Below, piece after piece: positions 16,171 through 24,299 of a stretch of DNA of 64,000 nt. The notes beneath the pieces are model-generated. The model was not told where the DNA came from. It searched no databases and was given only the letters and a program-made list of their open reading frames with translations. Source of the stretch: Streptomyces sp. Edi2 (GTDB taxonomy: Bacteria; Actinomycetota; Actinomycetes; Streptomycetales; Streptomycetaceae). The position numbers and the translations under genes were made by a program. Every line of letters begins with the position of its first letter. The stretch's first letter is position 1. The stretch lies in the NCBI RefSeq assembly GCF_040253635.1, contig NZ_JBEJGX010000003.1:7527501-7591500 (forward strand). The letters run 5' to 3'.

Positions 16171-17919
16171 TCAGCCCTCGAGCTTGGTGTGGATGACCGC
16201 GCGGGCGTTGTCGGTCAGTTCCTTGGCGAGGTCGGCACGGTGCGCATCCGCCGCTTCCTGCACACCGTTGATGATCTTCTGCTTGATCTCGTCCTTGTTC
16301 AGCACCTGCTGGATGACCTTCTCCAAGGGGCTGGGCTCCTTGAGGCGGATCGTGACCTGCAGGTCCTTCGTGGCGAGGGCGAGGGTGAGCGAGTCCAGGC
16401 CGATGGTGAGCTCGTCGGCGTCGCGGCCGGTGACGGACAGGCCGGCGCTCGCCGAGGGCTGGTCGATGGTGACGGTGAGGTCACCCTGGATCGTGTCGTC
16501 GTCGCCCGCGGCGCTGCCGCGGGTGTCGGGGAAGGAGACGACGACCGTGCCGGTGAGGGTGAGCGGGGGCGCGGGAACCTTCGCGTCGCCGGGGAGCCGG
16601 CCGAACCTCAGGGTCGCCCCGATGCCCCCCTCGGTGAGGGCGGCGTCCTTGACGGGGATCAGGACGTTGGAAATCCCCTTGATCGTGCCGCTCTTGAAGC
16701 TGAGGTCGGCTGTCGCGACGCCGATCTTGTACGAGCCGAGCTCGATGTCCCCGACGCCGTACGGTTCGAGCACCGGGCCGGTCGCCCCGAGGACGACGGA
16801 CGGGGGGTAGAAGCCGGAACCGGTGTCGTTCACGGAGGCCCGCAGCCGGTCGAAGAGGTAGATCTCCAGCGGTCCGTACTTCCTCGGGAAGCCGCAGTCG
16901 TCCGACGGGAGGGTGCCTGCCGGCACCGCCCCGAGCACCCCGTCGAGCGCCTTGGCCAGCTGGGCGGTGACCGTGGTGGAGAACTCGTCGTGGAAGGAGG
17001 GCTGGGCCAGGGTGTCGACAAGCTTCGCGGTGAGGGCCTGGCCGGCGTCGGGGCTGTTGAAGGCGTCGGCCGCGGCCTGTTTCCAGGTTCCGAGGGTGTT
17101 CTCGTCGATCGTGCTGCCCTCGATGGTCAGGGACTTCTCGTCGAGGTGGAACGTCGGCTGCGACGCGACGGTGATCGACTCGACGGTCAGCTGCGGGGTG
17201 CGGTCCGCGCCGGTGCCGGTGGTCTCGGCACCGAGGACGACGTCGAAGGCGAGGTTCTCGGCCGTCACGGTGAACTGGCCGTGGCCCTCGATCTCCTGGC
17301 GCGGCCACTCCACCCCCTCCAGGCCCTTGACCACGACCTTCGTGGGCGGCTTCAGGTCTCCCCCGTCCCCGTCCCCGTCCCCGTCCCCGTCCCCGGGGTC
17401 GTCGACCACCACGACGTGCTGCACCAGGCTGTACGTGCCCTGGATGGCGATCTGCTTCTTCCACCCGTGTGTGCCGTACGCCGCGGTGGTGACCCGGACC
17501 GTGCCCCGGTAGCCGCTGTCGACGGGGGTGAGGTGCTGCAGCTCCCCGACCGAGGCGTTCGGCAGCCCGTCCACGGTGAGGGTGGTCAGCGACAGCGAGG
17601 GGTAGGGGCGGTCGGCGTCGCGCTGGCTGGTGAAGGCGTCGAGGCTGTCCGGGAGATCGGGCACGCCGCGGTCCTTCGCGTCGTCGAAGGCGGCGCCCAC
17701 GAAGATCCACCACGCGGAACCGATGGTGTCGCCGATCGTCTTCCCCTCGGTGCCGTCGAGCTGCCCGATGTCCCATCGGTCGACGGCCAGGGGATTCAGC
17801 GTGTGGCCGTCGGCCGTGCGGACGTCCTTGAGGACGGTGGGCAACCAGTAAGGGCTGTCCGGGTTGTTGATGCGCTTGTACATGGTGGCGTAGATGAAGT
17901 CGACCAGCTCGGTGGCCAC
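16171..17919 (-). CDS. TULIP-like beta/alpha protein of the giant-protein array (582 aa)
   Basis: Starts at GTG 17919 with AAGGAGAGG upstream. An N-terminal domain of about 185 residues ends in a linker of Asp-Gly repeats (about 170-190). Then comes a long beta-rich region with amphipathic helices (ENTLGTWKQAAADAFNSPDA, AKALDGVLGAVPAG) and a C-terminal helical stretch (KVIQQVLNKDEIKQKIINGV). The pattern of long twisted sheet plus helices recalls lipid-binding TULIP proteins such as those in the same operon. That link is structural inference only. No signal peptide. Confidence 0.5.
   Translation of the reverse strand: MATELVDFIYATMYKRINNPDSPYWLPTVLKDVRTADGHTLNPLAVDRWDIGQLDGTEGKTIGDTIGSAWWIFVGAAFDDAKDRGVPDLPDSLDAFTSQRDADRPYPSLSLTTLTVDGLPNASVGELQHLTPVDSGYRGTVRVTTAAYGTHGWKKQIAIQGTYSLVQHVVVVDDPGDGDGDGDGDGGDLKPPTKVVVKGLEGVEWPRQEIEGHGQFTVTAENLAFDVVLGAETTGTGADRTPQLTVESITVASQPTFHLDEKSLTIEGSTIDENTLGTWKQAAADAFNSPDAGQALTAKLVDTLAQPSFHDEFSTTVTAQLAKALDGVLGAVPAGTLPSDDCGFPRKYGPLEIYLFDRLRASVNDTGSGFYPPSVVLGATGPVLEPYGVGDIELGSYKIGVATADLSFKSGTIKGISNVLIPVKDAALTEGGIGATLRFGRLPGDAKVPAPPLTLTGTVVVSFPDTRGSAAGDDDTIQGDLTVTIDQPSASAGLSVTGRDADELTIGLDSLTLALATKDLQVTIRLKEPSPLEKVIQQVLNKDEIKQKIINGVQEAADAHRADLAKELTDNARAVIHTKLEG
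17361..17398. repeat. Hexanucleotide microsatellite (CCCCGT) in coding DNA
   Basis: At least five exact tandem copies of CCCCGT occur inside the 582-aa gene and encode the Asp-Gly linker between its domains. Copy changes would keep the frame and only lengthen or shorten the linker. Confidence 0.85.
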
Positions 17920-17973
17920 GGACCTCTCCTTCGGGGGCTCGGTGTACTGGACCGGGACGGGCCGCCGTGCTGC

Positions 17974-19002
17974 TCAGACCCCGCGGTCCACGACGTGCAG
18001 GGCCAGGTCTTCGAGGGCGTAGCGGTACCGTCCGGCCGGGAACGGGCGCAGCAGCTCGACGGCCTCCAGCGCCTGGCCGCGGGCATCGGTGTACGCGCGC
18101 GAGAAGCCGGCGCCGCCGCGGACCTCGGCGAGCGTGCGCTCCAGGGCGGCGGGATCGGTGGCCTCGCCGCGCATGATGCGGCTGACCGTGTGGTCCGGAC
18201 CCCACTCCTGCATGGCGTAGATCAGGGGCAGGGAGGCGCGGCGGCGCAGCAGGTCCATGCCGCGTGGCTTGCCGGAGCCGGACTCGTCCTGGGCGAGGTC
18301 GAACAGGTCGTCCATGACCTGCAGGGCGCGCCCGAGCCGGCGGCCGTAGAACCCGGCCCGGCGGGCGTCGCCGCTGCGCCCGTCGGCCAGCGTCACCCCG
18401 GCCTCGGCCGCGAGCCCGAACAGGGCGGCGGTCTTGCGGTCGGTGGTGCGCCAGTAGGTCCTGGCCAGCAGCTCCGGGTCCTGCGAGAGGTCCGTACGCA
18501 GCTCGTCGAGCTCCCCGCAGCCGATCTGGAACGCGGTGTCGAGGACGAGCTCGACCAGGCCCATGTCGCTGTCCCGGTCGATCGTCCCCACGAAGCCGCG
18601 GATGGCCTGGACGAACTGCAGGTCGCCGACGAGCACCGCGGCCTCGGTGCCCCGCGCGGCGTTGACCGAGGGCAGACCGCGGCGCAGGGCGGCGCCGTCC
18701 ACGATGTCGTCGTGGATCAGCGTCGCCACGTGCAGCATCTCCAGAGAGACGGCGCCCTGGAGCACCTTGTCGGGAAGCGGCGCGGGGCCGTGCACCATGC
18801 GGGCAGCCAGCAGCAGGACGGCCGGGCGCAGCCGCTTGCCGTGCCGGTACAGGGCCCGCTCGCCGTCGGTGAGGTACTCCTGCTGCGGGGCCAGCGCCTG
18901 CTCCAGGAACGCCTCGAAGCGCGGCTCGTCGTCGGCGAGAAGGTTCGTCCACACCCCGCCGAGGACGTTCTCGGCGGGGGCGGTGGTGTCGAGGATGAGC
19001 AC
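17974..19002 (-). CDS. Polyprenyl diphosphate synthase
   Basis: 342 aa from GTG 19002, only 3 nt after the upstream stop. First Asp-rich motif DDIVD at 98-102 (in MLHVATLIHDDIVD), second DDLFD at 231-235, plus GKRLRPAVLLLA at 55-66 for pyrophosphate binding. These make it a trans-prenyltransferase that condenses IPP with allylic diphosphates to give C20 or longer chains. Small side chains just before the first motif would permit a longer product, but length cannot be fixed by eye. Its place among lipid-binding-like proteins suggests that an isoprenoid is the cargo or anchor of the system. Confidence 0.9.
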   Translation of the reverse strand: MLILDTTAPAENVLGGVWTNLLADDEPRFEAFLEQALAPQQEYLTDGERALYRHGKRLRPAVLLLAARMVHGPAPLPDKVLQGAVSLEMLHVATLIHDDIVDGAALRRGLPSVNAARGTEAAVLVGDLQFVQAIRGFVGTIDRDSDMGLVELVLDTAFQIGCGELDELRTDLSQDPELLARTYWRTTDRKTAALFGLAAEAGVTLADGRSGDARRAGFYGRRLGRALQVMDDLFDLAQDESGSGKPRGMDLLRRRASLPLIYAMQEWGPDHTVSRIMRGEATDPAALERTLAEVRGGAGFSRAYTDARGQALEAVELLRPFPAGRYRYALEDLALHVVDRGV

Positions 19003-19005
19003 GGG

Positions 19006-20436
19006 TCAGGACCGCCCGTCCTGCGGGAGGGCGTAGCCGGCGATGCCGGTGAGGGCGGCGTGGCGGACGTTCTCGGCGATGGCGTCCTGCAGCAGCGTGT
19101 GCACGAACCGCATGGCGGCGAGGCGTTCGCGGGCCACGTCGGCGGCGCTGCCCTGCCACTGCTCGTCGTCGATGCTCAGAGCGAGGCCCGGCAGCTCGAC
19201 CGTGACGTCCGCCGGTGCGCCGTCCGGCGCGAGGCGGGTGGTGATGCGGACGTCCTCCAGACGCGCCGCGCAGTCGCCGGTGTGCAGGGTGTCGGTGGCC
19301 CGCGGCCCTTGCTGCGCCTCCTCGTGGTAGGCGGCGGCGCCGATCTCGTGGACGATGGCGCGGTCCTCGACGGACAGCGCGATCCAGTCCTCCTGCTCCT
19401 GCGGCTGGTCCTGCTGTTCCGCCCCGGGTGCCTGGACCTCCCCGTCGGTGAACATGGCGAGTCCGTTGTAGCGGGCCATTTCCCCGTGGGAGACCGCCGG
19501 TGGTTCCCCGGAGTGCTGGTCGATGGTCGTGTAGACGTTGTCCTGGGTCATCGGGGTGGTCTGCGAGCCGTCGTTGCCGGTCTGCTGGACGGACTTGGAG
19601 AAGCTCTCGGCGGCCGTGGCCGCAGCCGCCAGACGCTCGGCCTTCGCGGGATCCTTCCGCTTGATCCGGGCGGCTTCGGTGGTGAGCGCGGTTTGCACCG
19701 TGGTCCGCTGCTGCCAGGCGTGCCCGTTGTACGTGACGCCCTCGTGCGGGTCCTGCCAGTTGTTGACCTGCTGCGGGTCGTCGGTGGACGGGCGGGCGCC
19801 ATCGGCCGTTTCCGGATCCGTTGCGTCGTAGGTGTGCTGCGACATGCGCTGGGTGACGCCCTTCTCGGCCCACTTCTTGCGGAGGGCGGAGGACACCGAG
19901 GAGCTGCCGTTGAAGATGTCGTAGTAGCTCTCGTTGTGGGTGCCGTACTGGATGAGGACCTTGCGGCCGTTCTCGGTCTTCATCAGCTTGGTGCGGTGGG
20001 CGTCGGCGCGGCCGGTCCACCTGCGGATGGTCTCGTCGTCCGGGTGGCCGGGGGTCGCGGCGCGGGCTCCGGCGGGGAGCGTGGGCTGACGTGCTTCCTC
20101 CGAGAGCGGGCGGAGGTTCCCTGCGGTGTCGATCTCCCGGATCTCGTCGGGCCGGGTGTCGAGGGCGTAGCGGCCGGTGAGGATGAGTGCCGGGATGCGG
20201 TGGGTGATACGGCGGGTGTCGCCGCGGGTCTCCTCGGAGAGGGCCTCCGGCTGCCCCTCGGCGCGTAACCGGAGCGCGCCGAGGCGGAAGCTCAGCGATC
20301 CGGTGGGGTAGTTGAGGGTGTCGGGCATCTCCACGCTGCGGGCGAGGGGGTAGCCGGGTGTGTCGGCGAGGTGGAGCGTCTCGGCCTCGCGGCCGGGCCG
20401 GGCGTCGCCGGACTGCGGGGGCTGTGGCGTGCTCAA
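19006..20436 (-). CDS. Hypothetical protein of the TULIP array (476 aa)
   Basis: TTG start at 20436 with AGGAGA at 5 nt. I do not recognise the family. The N-terminal 110 residues are beta-rich. The middle (about 130-330) is polar and Gln/Ala-rich with YNGHAWQQRTTVQTALTTEA and AERLAAAATAAESFSKSVQQ, possibly a coiled helical region. The C-terminus ends with a compact alpha/beta segment (VELPGLALSIDDEQWQGSAA). There is no signal peptide or known catalytic motif. The tight spacing (3 nt) to the prenyl synthase implies a shared function. Confidence 0.6.
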   Translation of the reverse strand: MSTPQPPQSGDARPGREAETLHLADTPGYPLARSVEMPDTLNYPTGSLSFRLGALRLRAEGQPEALSEETRGDTRRITHRIPALILTGRYALDTRPDEIREIDTAGNLRPLSEEARQPTLPAGARAATPGHPDDETIRRWTGRADAHRTKLMKTENGRKVLIQYGTHNESYYDIFNGSSSVSSALRKKWAEKGVTQRMSQHTYDATDPETADGARPSTDDPQQVNNWQDPHEGVTYNGHAWQQRTTVQTALTTEAARIKRKDPAKAERLAAAATAAESFSKSVQQTGNDGSQTTPMTQDNVYTTIDQHSGEPPAVSHGEMARYNGLAMFTDGEVQAPGAEQQDQPQEQEDWIALSVEDRAIVHEIGAAAYHEEAQQGPRATDTLHTGDCAARLEDVRITTRLAPDGAPADVTVELPGLALSIDDEQWQGSAADVARERLAAMRFVHTLLQDAIAENVRHAALTGIAGYALPQDGRS

Positions 20437-20515
20437 CGGGTCTCCTGCGGTGGTCGATCGGACATGAGAGGGCGGTGCGGCCGGGGCTGGCCCCGCCGGG
20501 CGGTGCGGAGACCGT

Positions 20516-20887
20516 TCAGGAGACGACGAACATGCCGCTGACCATGAGCATCCCGTCGTGGGAGCCCAGTTCCGGCGACGTCAGCTTCACGGACACGGTC
20601 TGGCCCTGGACGGTGACGTCGGTGCCCAGCGGCTTGTCGAGGGGGATGTCGACGCTCTTCTTGCCCTCCAGCGCGTCCTTCAGGACGGCCGGGGCCGCGG
20701 CGGCCAGCAGATTGGCGGGCGCGGCGGCCAGCTTGGCGGCATCGGACTTGGGGTACAGCCAGAGCGAGTTGAGGACGATCTTCTCCAGGGTCGCGGAGAG
20801 GGCCGTGTCCGTCAGGCCGGTGGCCTTCAGGGTGACGTTGGGTTCGGTCGGGTCGAGGACGACCTCGAAGTCGAGCAGCGGATCCAC
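20516..20887 (-). CDS. Small beta-rich protein of the TULIP array (123 aa)
   Basis: GTG start at 20887 with AGGAGGT 8 nt upstream. The sequence has a beta strand opening (DFEVVLDPTEPNVTLKATGL), one amphipathic helix (SATLEKIVLNSLWL), an Ala/Leu-rich helix (AAPANLLAAAAPAVLKDALE) and a closing pair of strands. It looks like half of a lipid-binding TULIP unit and resembles the C-terminal parts of its larger neighbours. Function unknown. Confidence 0.6.
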   Translation of the reverse strand: MDPLLDFEVVLDPTEPNVTLKATGLTDTALSATLEKIVLNSLWLYPKSDAAKLAAAPANLLAAAAPAVLKDALEGKKSVDIPLDKPLGTDVTVQGQTVSVKLTSPELGSHDGMLMVSGMFVVS

Positions 20888-20939
20888 AGGGCGGACCTCC
20901 TGGGTCGCAGGGGACGGGTGCGGGACGACGGTGCGGGAC

Positions 20940-21878
20940 CTACGACTCCTGGGACGCCTTGAACAGTGCGCAGCCCTTGCCTGGGGCGATGGGGAACAGG
21001 TCCAGCCCCACGGACCAGGGGATGTCGAAGTCGGCCGAGACCGTGGTCGGGTCGCTCTCGTCGACCTTCACGTTGTCGGCCTTGCGGAACGTGGCTTTCC
21101 ACCAGACCGAGGCGACGCCGGTCAGGGTCCTGTCGTCGTCGGCCAGCTTCGTGTCCCGCCACTGGTCGAGGGCGCCCTGCAGCAGCCGGGCCAGGAGGTC
21201 CCGGCCGACGAGGAGGAAGACCTGCTTGTCCGACGGCCAGTCCGCGGCCGTACCGGCGGTGGGGGTGAAGGCCGTGGACCGGCTCGGGCTCGCGGTCGCC
21301 GTGAGGACCAGGTGGGTCCCGGTGACGTCCAGGAGGACGGGGGTGAGGGCGACCTGCTGGCCGAAGAGGTCCTGGGCGGGCAACTTCACCCCGTTCACCA
21401 GGTGTTTCGCCTGGTCTAGGACGTTCGGCACGATCACCTTCTCGACCATGATCCTCGTGTACGCGTCCGGGATCTCGGACAGCCACACGCCGAGCGGGAC
21501 GACGCTGATGCCGCCGCCGTCGACCTTGGCCTGGACCGCGACTTTGACCTCGCTGACGCCCTGGGGCAGGGCGTCGCCGGCGATGGTGCCGTTCACCTGT
21601 AGCTGCGGGACGTGGACCTGCAGGACTCCCGAGTCGGGCAGGTCCGTGACGCCCTGCGCCTTGATCATCTTGTTCCAGAGATCGGCGTCCGGCTTCCGCA
21701 GGGTGAGCCCGGGCGGCTCGAGGAAGTCCCAGGCGAAGGTGTACTCGACGCCTCCGATGGTCTCGGGGCCGTAACTGCCCTGGAACACCGCACGGTGCTG
21801 GCTGTGCAGGTTTGTGATACCCGAGTTGAGAGCGTCGGCGTGGATTCCGAGTGCGAGATCATATGGCGTTTCGGTCAC
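20940..21878 (-). CDS. P47/OrfX-like TULIP-family protein (312 aa)
   Basis: Start at GTG 21878, supported by a promoter whose -10 ends 8 nt upstream, suggesting a leaderless message. The opening DLALGIHADALNSGITNLHS and the later VEKVIVPNVLDQAKHLVNGV mirror the 430-aa neighbour, which has DKVVLPNVLDQSRKVLSGI. Thus the two are paralogs. Both show the long strand-helix pattern of tubular lipid-binding proteins, including clostridial P47. In clostridia such genes accompany neurotoxin or insecticidal toxin genes. No toxin is seen here. No signal peptide. Confidence 0.55.
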   Translation of the reverse strand: MTETPYDLALGIHADALNSGITNLHSQHRAVFQGSYGPETIGGVEYTFAWDFLEPPGLTLRKPDADLWNKMIKAQGVTDLPDSGVLQVHVPQLQVNGTIAGDALPQGVSEVKVAVQAKVDGGGISVVPLGVWLSEIPDAYTRIMVEKVIVPNVLDQAKHLVNGVKLPAQDLFGQQVALTPVLLDVTGTHLVLTATASPSRSTAFTPTAGTAADWPSDKQVFLLVGRDLLARLLQGALDQWRDTKLADDDRTLTGVASVWWKATFRKADNVKVDESDPTTVSADFDIPWSVGLDLFPIAPGKGCALFKASQES

Positions 21879-21886
21879 GGTACTTG

Positions 21887-21915
21887 ATCTAAAGGCTGTG
21901 CGGAGCGAGAGACAA
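21887..21915 (-). promoter_or_regulatory. Sigma-70-type promoter for the 312-aa TULIP gene
   Basis: On the minus strand TTGTCT (-35) and TTAGAT (-10) are 17 bp apart. The -10 ends 8 nt before GTG 21878. No ribosome binding site is visible before that GTG, so transcription probably starts at the codon. Confidence 0.5.
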
Positions 21916-22194
21916 TCGGTTCCCGGCCATTGTCCGGGAACGGTCACCAGAGCGAATAAAAAGAGCCGTGCCGGTATTGCCATTTGCGTCGAATTCGATG
22001 CCGTACATGCGCAGCGCAAAGCCGATCAGGTGGCGCTGCGGCGGAAAACTGCCGAAATGCAGCCGGTGCCGGAGGGGCGGCCGGACGGAAACACGACCCC
22101 GGCCGGAACGCGTCCGGTCTCCGCGTACGGACATGCGTTCCGGTGCCGGGCGCGAGGCGGGAAGTCCTGGGCCCGGCACCGGCTCCGTGGTCTC

Positions 22195-23487
22195 CTACCG
22201 CTTGGTGACGGTCACCGTGCCCTGGAGCGCGAGTGCGTCACCGAAGCGCGCGAGGGTCAGGTCCGTCGGCGTCACGTCGAGGTGGACGGGCTCGACATCG
22301 ACGGGGATGGCCGGGAAGTTGCCCACCGGGAACTCGACGCCGCGCAGCGCACTCCCGACGATGCCGCCGAACGTCGACGACAGGGCGTCGACGACCCACG
22401 AGACGATCACGCTGACGATGTCGCCGCGCGTGGGCACGAGCTTCAGATCGAAGGAACTCACCTCCACGGCAGTGGCCTTGAGCGTCGTCCCCGACATCGC
22501 CAGCGTCAGCGTGACGGTGGGGTCGGGCTCCAGGTGGAGGTCGAAGAACGCGTCGGTCGACCCGCCCCAGAGCCAGTTGATGCCGGCGCTGCCGCTGCCG
22601 GAGACGGAGGTGCGGACGCGTACGGTCGGCACGTCGTCCCACACCACCTCGCACCGGACGTGGTGAATGGTGATGTCTGCCTTGTAGTACCCGCTGCTGC
22701 CCAGAAAGTCCTTGTGATCACCGGCATGGAAGGTCTTCCCCTCCAGGTACGCGGTCGCCATCCGCGCGATCTGCTCGACCGCGTCCCGCCCGAGCACGGC
22801 GAAGAAGGGGCTCTCGGGCCAGCTGTCGGGGAAGGGGGGCTTGGGGATGCCGTGCTCGGCCAGGTTCAGGGCGGCCACGGCCCGCTGCGGCTGGATGACG
22901 GGGACGGGCGTCGACAGGGACAGGCCCGGCATCTGCGGGGCGGGCAGGGTGATGCCCGACAGCACTTTCCGGGACTGGTCCAGGACGTTGGGCAGCACCA
23001 CCTTGTCCAGGAAGATCTTGTCGACCCTGCTCGGGGCATCGGCGGTGGCGCCGAGGGGATTGAGGCTGAACAGACCCGTTTGCGAGGTTACGGCCTGGAC
23101 CTGGACGGTCACCGCGATGTCTTCCTCCGCCGGGTTCCCGTCCCCGGAGTCGACCTTCACGTGAACCAGGTTCAGCCGCACCTGGAAGGTGCTCCCGTCC
23201 AGCGAGTCGCGCAGGGCGGCGACGTGCTCGGCCAGCTCACCCTCGGCCATCCCGCCCGCGGCCGGCCCCTCGGTGAGGCGGGACCGTAAGGCGGCCTCGG
23301 ACTGCGCCGGCGGGGTCAGGTCGAAGACCGGGGCCTTCTTGACGTCCCAGGAGACCGTGAAGGTGACCTGCTCCACGTCGAAGGGCTGGGAGCCGGTGAA
23401 GTACTGCGGATAGAGCTGTCCGTAGACCTCCTTGGATGTCGCGTTCACGACGTCGACATTGGCTCCCACCATGAGGTCGCAATTCAT
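22195..23487 (-). CDS. P47/OrfX-like TULIP-family protein (430 aa)
   Basis: ATG 23487 with AAGGAG 7 nt upstream. The N-terminus LMVGANVDVVNATSKEVYGQ followed by VEQVTFTVSWDVKKAP matches the opening logic of P47 proteins, which start with a short strand, a helix and long beta strands. The shared block DKVVLPNVLDQSRKVLSGI recurs in the next gene. Further C-terminal strands and the helix IVSWVVDALSSTFGG complete a probable second lobe. First gene of the array. Lipid or hydrophobic ligand binding is inferred from the fold family, not from catalytic residues. Confidence 0.55.
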   Translation of the reverse strand: MNCDLMVGANVDVVNATSKEVYGQLYPQYFTGSQPFDVEQVTFTVSWDVKKAPVFDLTPPAQSEAALRSRLTEGPAAGGMAEGELAEHVAALRDSLDGSTFQVRLNLVHVKVDSGDGNPAEEDIAVTVQVQAVTSQTGLFSLNPLGATADAPSRVDKIFLDKVVLPNVLDQSRKVLSGITLPAPQMPGLSLSTPVPVIQPQRAVAALNLAEHGIPKPPFPDSWPESPFFAVLGRDAVEQIARMATAYLEGKTFHAGDHKDFLGSSGYYKADITIHHVRCEVVWDDVPTVRVRTSVSGSGSAGINWLWGGSTDAFFDLHLEPDPTVTLTLAMSGTTLKATAVEVSSFDLKLVPTRGDIVSVIVSWVVDALSSTFGGIVGSALRGVEFPVGNFPAIPVDVEPVHLDVTPTDLTLARFGDALALQGTVTVTKR

Positions 23488-23774
23488 ACGCGCTCCTTTT
23501 TCCATTCTGTACCACTGATTCGCAGTCGCCCCATGGAAAACAGCCCGGACAGCGGCCTCGACACGGCGACTCCGGGCATGACAACGTGACCGACCTGGGC
23601 GACGGGTCAGATAATGAAGCTACGGCCGCGGCCCGTTCAAGACCGCAGGAGAAATCCCGACACATCTCCGACGCCCGGACACCTCCGAAACCGGCCCGTC
23701 GACGCCCGCCGGCTTCCCGCTTTCGGCACTGTGCGATGTCCTCGCCAAGTGACGGTGTTTGGCGCGATCCGGCG
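23488..23774. other. Upstream region of the TULIP array
   Basis: About 290 bp without a gene that I can support. It should hold the promoter of the 430-aa gene on the minus strand; no clear -35/-10 pair was found. The part near 23775 grades into the IS110 remnant. Confidence 0.3.
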
Positions 23775-24224
23775 CCGACACCAAATCGGAACCGCTCTAT
23801 GCCTAGAACACAGCCCGGGCGGTGCTGAGCGGGCGGGCACGCGCGTGCTTGCGGAACGCCACGCCCCGCAGCTGCTCACTGTGGTGGGCATCGGCCCGGA
23901 TACGGCCGTCACTTTGCTGATCACGATGGGGGACAACCCGGAACGTTTGCACAGTGAGGCATCCTTCGCCGCGCTGTGCGGGGTCAGCCCCGTAGAACGC
24001 TCCTCGGGCAGTCGGCAGTACCGTCACCTCAACCGCGGAGGCGACCGGCAGGCCAACGCCGCCCTCCACCGGATCGTGCAGACCCGCCTACGCTGCGACC
24101 CACGCACCCAGGACTGCTACGAACGCCGCACCAAGGAGGGCAAAACCCGACGCGAAATCGTCCGATGCCTCAAACGCTACGCCGCCCGCGAGGTGTTCCA
24201 CCTGGTCAGGCCCACACAGTCATG
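23775..24224 (+). pseudogene. IS110-family transposase remnant with internal deletion
   Basis: From about 23800 the DNA matches the intact IS110 copy at 58.6-59.7 kb. It runs from the CTCDATGCC-like segment through GCACGCGC, then jumps directly to the segment encoding LAERHAPQLLTVVGIGPDTA. About 330 bp present in the intact copy are missing between. The C-terminal domain is intact and in frame (RSSGSRQYRHLNRGG, IVQTRLRCDPRTQ) to TGA at 24224. It keeps the three-A version of a tract that has four A in the intact copy. No 5' part or left end is recognisable. Confidence 0.85.
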
Positions 24225-24299
24225 ACCCCCGTTGTAGGGGCAGTTGTGGCCGGGGATGGTGCGTTGCTGGTACCCGCAGAACTCCCCGTGTTCAGGAGC

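Noticed and set aside
16165-20268. Plus-strand open frame of over 1300 codons
   Set aside because: It is antisense to four minus-strand genes that have proper starts, ribosome binding sites and family motifs. Its composition (Arg/Gly/Val/Asp rich) is that of a GC-skewed shadow frame.
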